From Lunularia cruciata (Eukaryota; Streptophyta; Marchantiopsida; Lunulariales; Lunulariaceae): 64,000 nucleotides of DNA. Location: NCBI GenBank assembly GCA_948567375.1, contig OX419756.1, forward strand, positions 35,168,333 through 35,232,332. The letters run 5' to 3'. Below, one piece after another: positions 56,688 to 64,000 of this stretch. Within the stretch, counting starts at the first letter, position 1; each line of letters begins with the position of its first letter. The position numbers and the translations under genes were made by a program. The notes under the pieces were generated by a model, which saw nothing but the letters and a program-made list of their open reading frames with translations, had not been told where the DNA came from and ran no database searches.

Positions 56688-57690
56688 CTCCTTCCGATCT
56701 AGCTGCAAGCTCCATAGGTACTCTTGTTGCATCCCAAGTAGACCAAGGGTGTCATCTAAGTAGACCATGCTCACTTGGATGGACTCCAAGTAGAGCACTC
56801 TCCCTAGTAGCTATTGGTTGTGTCCCAAGAATACCTTGTCTACTTGGTCTATCATCCCAGGATGTGCCCAAATTGTCTTGATTGGCACAGAGTTCACAAT
56901 TGTCCGAGTGGTGATGTCTATCAAGCATATCCTATGTTACTCTGCTAAGCCAAGGCTTACAATCTAAGTCAAAAAATTCAGGTCCATAGCTTGACCTAAC
57001 ACTTGACGCTTAGATATCCTTGACACTATTGGAATAGTGGTAATACCAATGAAAAAACCCATCACCAACTCTCTCTCTCTCATTGGTGTTGAGCTCCACT
57101 AACTACACTAATTATGAGTCCCAAACAAGTTGATGACCTCCTTCTCAAAAAGCATGGGAGCTTGAGAAACTCATAAGTGTGGGAAAAGCAATTCAAAGTT
57201 GTCCAACAAGGTTCACTATTGCCATAGGTGCCCTATCAGCCACTCCCACCATTTAAGACTAGCACCCAACATCCAAAATCTCATCAACAAGAAGGTGGTC
57301 AAGTCGTTAAATCCCATCATAAGCATGTTGTAGAACCTCTCTAGGTAAGAGGTTTATCCACCAAAAGATGAAGACAATGATCTCATGACCCCACTCTGGT
57401 TGCATCCAATAATATTATAGATCCTTTCCAAGAATGGACTTGATGTGTACTTGCCATCACTCAGGTGCAAGAATTACCCATCAAAGGGACGTTCTCCAAA
57501 ATGTAAGCTAGAGAAATAGACTTATGAACTTGAAAATAATGTAATATACATAACATCTCCCAAAACACACTAGAACAAGGATCCTTAAGACCCAAACCAT
57601 GGCCAACACATGTATGTCTCTAACGTGGCCATCCTAAAATCACCAAATAAATGAGACCATGTCTCTCTGGATCTTGCATCTCCAATAAGA
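56688..57690 (-). pseudogene. copy E, 5' part in window: linker and methyltransferase
   Basis: E continues after copy B. Reading leftward from 57690 is the methyltransferase from motif IV to motif X. The PCQ region has decayed (GWP followed by Arg). Linker sequence follows down to 56688. E is cut at 57690 by copy C, so its protease and gag should lie beyond the window. Confidence 0.75.
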
Positions 57691-59699
57691 GTAGCGTCGG
57701 ACCTAGATTGCTTGGAATCTAGAGTAGTAGTGTTGGTAGTCAAGAGTATTTTGGTAGTTACTCATGGGCTACTTGTTGACAATCAGATTTCATGTTCAAG
57801 GTACTAACTACATGGTAGGGCCCATTTGCACCATTCACTTGCACCATTTGTACCGTTGGGTGTGTTGTCAACGGGACCGTTAGGGTTTGAGACCTAGCTC
57901 AAGTCCAAGGGTATACTTTCAAAGAAGTGAGCTCTCTAGAGAGAGATCTCATTTCTTTGATGTTGAGCCTTTGAGTTCTTGGCTATGGGGGATAGAGTCC
58001 GGTGAGCATCACCTGGATTCTATTAGCTAGAGTGGATGTTGCTTGACTGGAATCAATGCCCAATTGATGGCAGATTATTGAGTGATGGATCAAGTACTGA
58101 TCTGATTGAGGGTGATTCAAGTTGTGTAAATGAACTGATTACATCAAAGAAGTGAGGTCAGGGAGAAATTGGGTCCAAGAATTGAGAGTGTTGGTGGTAT
58201 CTCCAAGACTTGCTGATCATTGGTAGCTTGATCAAACTTTTGATTTTCCTTAGTGTGCAAAAGTTAGTTCACATGATGCAGATTTGGCAATAAGGTAGAC
58301 TCTTTGATGTTGAGCCTTTGAGTTCTTAAAAATGGTGGATAGAGGCCGGCAAGCGTCACCTAGATTCTCTTAGCTAGAGTGGATGTGGCTTGACTATAGT
58401 TAGTGCCAAATTGATGGTAGATTATTAAATGGCAGATCAATACAATTGAGGGTGATTTGAGTTGTGTAAATGAATTCATTACATCAAAGAAGTGAGGTCA
58501 AGGGGAAATTGGATGTAAGAACTAAGAGTGTTAGTGGTATCTCCAAGACTTGTTGATCATTGGTAGCTCCATCAAAGTTCTGATTTTCCCTAATGTAAAA
58601 AATTTTGTTTACTTGATGTAAATTTGGTAGTAAGGCAAACGGTGTGCGGAAGCACTGGCCAAATTTTGAGGAAAGAAAAGAAATTCAAATGGTAGTTGTG
58701 ATTTTGAGTTCAAGAGGTGAAAGTAGGACCAATTTGGTTTGAGTTGAGCTCAAAAAGTGAAATTGAATTTAAGCATTTAGTGGCATTGAGGCATAGCAAT
58801 TCAAATAGTAGTTGTGATTTTGAGTTCAAGAGGTGAAAGTAGGACCAATTTGGTTTGAGTTGAGCTCAGAAAGTGAAATTGAATTTAAGTATTTAGTGGC
58901 ATTGAGGCATAGGACTATGGGCTATGAGGGCCAATAAGCCAGCTTGCTAGCGTGAGAGTAGCTAGTTTAGAGTAGATTTTGGTCATCATTTGGCCAAATC
59001 TGCTTACCCTACTAGATTGTGCACAACAAGGTTTGAACCTTAGATCTTTGGTTCCTAGACTGGTGCCCTAGCCAACTAATCCACCTCCACTTGTTGTCCT
59101 AATGATTATTCCACTATTATTTGTACACTTGTAGCTTTGGCTAGGAGAGACAGTTTGATCTTTTTCTTGGTGATCCTGGAAGCTTAGGAAGTCAACAATT
59201 CATATTATATCAAATGCCAAATGGTGGCAGAGTCAATGCAAAGTTGATTTATGAGATGGAAAGTTTTCATTTAGATTTCTTGTGATTGGACTCCCTTCAA
59301 TCTCTACATCCTATTTGTGTGCTATGTTTTTGTGAGGTGCCCTAACTTTAGATTTTTGGTGCTCTAGTGTGCTCTTGGTAGTGAGGTTGGAATGATGACC
59401 AATCAAACTACATATGTTTCTCTTTGTGAGGCAAGAAGTGATGACCTATAGACCATAAGAGTGCGTGTTGGTAGGTTACAAGTTGCACTTTCTCCTAGTG
59501 TAGTTGTTGTAGTTAGAGCTAATTAGTTAGTGACGTTCAGTTGGTGGTGTTTGCACTTAGAGGTGTTGGCACTTGGGTGGTGATTTTTGGTGGAGCACTT
59601 GCGGTGGTTCCGATTGCGGGTTGCAGTTCTTGGTTACTTTGTCATGACGGAGTTCTTTGGGGATTCTAGAGGAGATAATATTGCAAGACGTAATGGGTT

Positions 59700-60640
59700 T
59701 ACTTGGAGTGGTGCTCATTATTAGCCTGTATCTTAGGTCCTAATGAGGGAGGAGATTAAGTTGGAGTTTGACACAAGAGTTGATTCAATTGAGAGTGCAC
59801 TTGGTGTGTCTGCATCGTTATTGTGGGACATGGACAAGATTTATGGGGCCTCTAAAGGTCCCAAGTGTTACTCTAGTACAATGGATACCATTGAGTTGGA
59901 TGACTTCAGCTAGGAGTTCAATAGTTGGTGTGATCTACGAAAAATGAGGAACCCAACTTTGTTCACACCCTTCATGCCATGGAAGGGGTTGTTACAGCAT
60001 TTGGAGGGTCTACCAATGGAAAACTACCATGAATTCATGAGAGCTCATTTGGAGGAGATTGAGCTATAGCGACAATATTGGTCTCCAAACTATGTCTCCA
60101 CTCCTTTAGGCTCGGTTTCTAGGAGTAGATAGGTAGTACCATGAGTTCTAGCTCTAGTAGCATTGGTGGATCTCTTGGAGATGGTGCACTATGAGTGGAG
60201 GTACCACTACAAGAGGTGATGTAGTAGCACGGTTTAAACCTATGGTGGAGTTCTTCCAATGTTTGAGGCAGAACTACCAAGGAGTACGGATTGACAAGTT
60301 GAGGAGTAAAAGTTCCAGCGGAAGGTTGGAGAGAGCCTATGCTAGGCATACTCTTGCATGAGATGGCTGATCAGTTTTACTCTAGGAGTTATTGAGGCCC
60401 AAGTATTCCAATTTTGGTATGGGATATTGGACAAGGAGTTGCAATGTAAAGTATATTGGACAAGGAGTTGCAATGTAAAGTTCATGATGCTACATTGCTA
60501 CATGCTACTTTGCCTACTTTGGCAATGGTCTTTGGTTTGGCTAAGCATATTGAGCTCAACATGGTAGAGGAGAGAGTCTTGACATCTAGATTTGGTAGAG
60601 AGACCTCATCCATAGTTATTACTTCTTCCAAAGTGTAGCA
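59700..60640 (+). pseudogene. copy C gag
   Basis: SIESALGVSASLLWDMDKIYGASKG block, then a gag core with EAQVFQFWYGILDKELQ (a 36-bp tandem duplication at about 60422-60480) and LPTLAMVFGLAKHIELNM. After 60640 the sequence jumps to the gag end, so the zinc-knuckle region is missing. Confidence 0.72.
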
Positions 60641-60719
60641 CAGTGCACTACGCCATGTCAGTTTCCAAGGATAGGGTGGACAGCCTAGATTTTATGGAGT
60701 GAGATCCTATAGCCTTAGT

Positions 60720-61380
60720 GTTTTGGTTGGCTGCCATGCTTTATGATAATAGGGATGATGTGGTTCCTACTAGTAGATCAGAGGTAGTTGATAGTAGAGT
60801 TGACTTGGTTGAGGAGCATGGGATCCGCTCAACAACCAGTGGTTTATGGTAAGCAATAGCGGCTAGATTGGAGGAGTTACCAACTAGATCAGCTATTGAG
60901 CAAGCATGGTTTACACCTAAAGTTGTCCTATTGGATAACCAAAGGGGGATTTTTTGTTTGGTGGGATGTTCAAGGAAGGTCTATACACCATAGAGGGTCT
61001 TACTAGACTTTGGTGCATAGCCATTTTTGTTAGAGGAGGCTAAAATTGTCAATATGGAGTTACGGAAGACCAATGTGGAGAGGTGTCTAGATCCAAATAT
61101 CTTTAGGTGGTGGTGGTTCTACATAGTACATCACATGTAGAGAGCTTGTTGTTCATATTTAGCCTGATCATCCGATTGATAGCTCTATGATGAGAGCTTA
61201 GGCCATTGTGACAGTGGTTGAGTAATATGATGTGTTAGTTAGAGGAGCAATGTATACCCCATGGGTTTTAGTATTGACTACGGGAGGAGATAGCCTCCTA
61301 TAGACCAGGTTGGCAGTTAGGTCAGGGATGGGTATGTCTCCTACCTATACGCTTTAATAGTGGTAGTCTTGGCTCACTAC
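60720..61380 (+). pseudogene. copy C protease region
   Basis: Decayed equivalent of the D protease: PSIEQAWFTPKVVLLDNQRG-like region, the DSG site altered to DFG (LLDFGA near 61005), and the PMGFSIDY-type extension near 61260. Not functional. Confidence 0.6.
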
Positions 61381-61659
61381 AATTGGGGACCATGGCAACA
61401 TCAATTTTAGCTTTCAATGGTTTTGTTACTTGGCATGTTGATTTATTAGAGGGGAACATCCATGTAGAAGATACTCTAGTACCATAGGAGATCACTTGGA
61501 TTTGGAGTACAAGTGGATCATTCTATCTACCTTGGATGTTCCTTTGTGGAGTTCAAATGAAGCATTGCAGCAACATGCATATGAGTTGATGCAACAGGCT
61601 TGGAGTGGAGCCTTTGTACCTCTAGGCAACTAGTGTGAGGATGAGCCTCCATAGTTGAT

Positions 61660-62680
61660 TACCTTGACACCTTTGGATACCACACTCATTGCTTGGTAGT
61701 ATTTAGTAGAGGAAGTATGTTTATTGGAGTTGTTCAATTGGATTAGTACTGGATTAGTTGTGGTACTACATATAGGTATATGAGTATAGAGATACTTGTA
61801 TATGGAAAGAGATGAGGTGAGTCTTTCTACATCATGTGGCACACTTGGCCTATCAATATCTTGAGTTATTACCAATGTCAACAATTAGGGGTTATCAGTA
61901 GACATTTCCTTGTTGGGAGTGTAAGATTTGGAAAGACATAGTCCTATTCATTTGGTGATTTTTGGATGACCATGTTAAGGACATACATGCACTGGCTGAG
62001 GTTTGGGTCTTTAGGATCCTCATTCTAGTGTGTTTTGGGAGATGTTACAAATACTAAAACATCTCCAAGTTTATCAATCTATTTTTCCAGCTTACATTTT
62101 GAGGAACATCCCTTTGATGGGTGATTCTTGCACAATGGTGGTGGCAAGCACACATTAGGTTCATTCTTGGATAGGAATTAATGTGTTGTTGGATGTAGCC
62201 AGAGTGGGATCACGGGCTCATTGTCTTTGTCTTTGGTAGATGAACCTCTTACCTGGAGAGGTTCTACAGTGCACTTATGATGGGATTCAATGACTAGACC
62301 ACATCATTTGTTCATGACATCTTGGATTTAGGCATCAAACTTAGATGGTGGTAGTGGCTGATAGGTCATCTTTAGCGGTGGTGAACCTAGTTAGACAACC
62401 CTGAGCCACTTTTCCCACACTTATAAGTTTCACAAGCTCCCATGCTTTTTGAGAGGGAGGTCTTGGACTAGTTTGGGACTCACAATTACAATAGTTGGTG
62501 GAACCCAATGCCAATGAGAGAGAGAGAGCGGATGATGGGTTTTCCCACTGTTATTACTATTGTTCCAATAATGTTAGAGGCATCCAAGTGTTAGGTGTTA
62601 GATTAGGCTATGGATCTGAATTGTTTGACCTAGATTGTGAGCCTTGGCTTGGCAGAGTAGTATAGGATGTGCTTGGTTGG
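61660..62680 (+). pseudogene. copy C C5-cytosine DNA methyltransferase
   Basis: Highly decayed. Recognisable from the lead-in DTTLIAW equivalent, the LLELF region near 61720, the HHVAHLAYQYLELLPMS stretch, the ENVP region near 62090, WTNLLPGEVL-type sequence near 62240 and the QAMDLN-region equivalent near 62600. The catalytic PC region is lost. Confidence 0.65.
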
Positions 62681-63029
62681 CATCACCACTCAGACACTTG
62701 TGAGCTCTATGCCTATCAAGATGATTCCAGCACATGTTTGAGAGCAATGGACCAAATGGACAAGGTATTCCTAGGACACAACCAATGGCTACTATGGAGA
62801 GTGGTCTACTTGGAGTCCATCCAAGTGAGCATGGTCTACTTAGGATGCAATGAGAGGATGTGTGGAGCTTGCAGCCATAGTAGAGGGAGTTTTTCACATT
62901 GAGGTTAGGACCTCCAGTGCTTGGAGGCATGACATTATTGCTCCCAAAGGCCCAGTGTAGTAGCAAATCAATGCGTCTTCCACTCTTATGATAATTATAG
63001 AGAATACTTGGGTGCCAGATCTAGGACCC

Positions 63030-64000
63030 AAGCTTACAAGAGAGGAAAGACAAAGAGTTTGGAGGTTCTTGAGGAGCTACACGAGTTGTTTTACCTTTAG
63101 TATGAAGGATTTAGGTGCTCTAAAAGGACTTGGTATTTGAATTGAGCTGACTAGCAGTACAATAGTTTGCCAACGTCCCTATCCATATAGTGATATGTGG
63201 AGAGAGCATTGATTCAAAGCCAGAGTAGTTATCTTTTTGAAGTTGGTTTGGTAGAGATTTCACATGGAAAGTGTGCATCAGCTACAATGATGCCATCCAA
63301 GAAGGATATGCATGGCAACTACATAGATAGGCGGATGTGTGGAGATTATCATCCCATCAACCAACAGACTAGGGTTGATCAATATTCCATGCCTACATTG
63401 GAGGAGATCTTTGATGCAATTGGGCATGCAGAGGTCTTCAACACTTTGGATCTTCAAACAAGATATCATTAGTTGCCGATCAAGGACCTCCTCCTTGATC
63501 GGCAAGTCCAAGATAGCATTTTGGACTATTGATCTTCACAACAAAGATGTGTTATATTAGTGGAGGTTCTTACTATTTGGGTTAAAGAACACTCTTGCCA
63601 AGTTCTAGAGGGTCATGGATAAGATCTTAGCTAGATTGGATTTTGCTCGGTGTTATATTGATGACATTTTGTTCTATAACACTATGGTGGAAGAGCATGA
63701 GAGATATTTGTTGGAGGTGTTTGAGAGGTTGAGATCTCATGGATTCAAATTACATCCTAGGAAGTGTAGGTTCTTCCATGAGCAGGTTGAGTATTTGGTC
63801 ACACTATCTACTCTAGAGGACTTGGTGTTCATCAAATCAAGGTGGAGGCTATTGCACATATTCCTTGGGTTGGCAAACTTCTTTTACCACTATGTTAGAG
63901 GATTTAGTGCCATTTCCAAGGCCTTGACAAAGCTGACCAAGCTTACACATGATGATATTAGGGAGATGAGCAAGAGAGAGCTTTTGTAGAGCTCAAGGAG
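63030..64000 (+). pseudogene. copy C reverse transcriptase and start of RNase H
   Basis: RT: YLFEVGLVEISHGKCAS, MPSKKDMHGNY, MCGDYHPINQQTRVDQYSMP, IGHAEVFNTLDL. A 13-bp inverted repeat at 63476-63503 (GCCGATCAAGGA and complement) interrupts the next block. FARCYIDDILFYN (near 63655) carries the catalytic pair. It runs into the connection domain and off the window at 64000. Confidence 0.82.

Larger units (their letters stand above)
57691..64000 (+). mobile_element. copy C of the same family, runs off the window
   Basis: Starts with an A block lacking its first ~14 bases (57691-58137), then internal CATCAAAGAAGTGAGG. The end of A plus the internal start is duplicated (about 57955-58160 and 58300-58510), and a further ~113-bp tandem duplication lies at 58683-58909. 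The tRNA-like leader segment is kept (about 59025-59095). Coding parts reach RNase H at the window edge. Confidence 0.82.

Overview
The window reads as nuclear DNA of a land plant, probably a non-seed plant (inference). The one convincing host gene is a two-exon plantacyanin (phase-1 GT-AG intron) at 994-1620 on the minus strand. Almost everything else is transposon-derived. No rRNA, CRISPR array or intact tRNA gene was seen.

1-13.2 kb: the plantacyanin gene, then AT-rich intergenic DNA with tandem repeats, a hairpin, a ~0.83-kb element with long degenerate inverted termini (9133-9960), and a decayed non-LTR-retrotransposon C-terminus (zinc knuckle plus restriction-like endonuclease, 11100-12100). 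The 3' tail of that element recurs as 5'-truncated copies near 3.05, 5.65, 10.05 and 20.4 kb.

13.26-20.24 kb: a Mutator-like (MULE/FAR1-type) transposon with ~43-bp terminal inverted repeats and a near-perfect 9-bp target duplication. Its transposase gene is split by a 5,036-bp Ty3/gypsy chromovirus (14251-19286; 422-bp LTRs differing at 4 positions, CCAAC target duplication, initiator-tRNA-Met primer site, chromodomain at the integrase C-terminus). That LTR carries a dense array of perfect heat-shock-element units just upstream of its TATA box. The element lacks recognisable zinc-knuckle and protease coding sequence.

22.1-64 kb: a self-nested stack of one unusual Ty3/gypsy family, in the order gag, CCHC knuckles, aspartic protease, C5-cytosine DNA methyltransferase, linker, reverse transcriptase, RNase H, DDE integrase, PHD finger. 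I label the copies A (24091-45196, +), B (47579-56682, +), C (57691 to the window end, +), D (33815-43387, -) and E (-, the oldest, in pieces at 22575-24090, 45202-47578 and 56688-57690). A, B and C lie inside E. An unrelated ~2-kb solo-LTR-like element F (33437-44978) lies inside the 3' terminal repeat of A, and D lies inside F. Short target duplications support A, B, D and F. No copy is intact: D has lost the catalytic part of RT, B the protease, C the zinc knuckles, and all carry stops.

The family is notable in three ways. It carries a DNA methyltransferase between protease and RT. It ends its integrase in a C4HC3 PHD finger rather than a chromodomain. Its termini are not ordinary LTRs: the 5' end has one ~450-bp block (A1), while the 3' end reads B1-A2-B2 with a ~105-bp B block on both sides of A2. 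This is the split-direct-repeat layout known from DIRS/PAT-type elements, here on an element with a DDE integrase and short target duplications.
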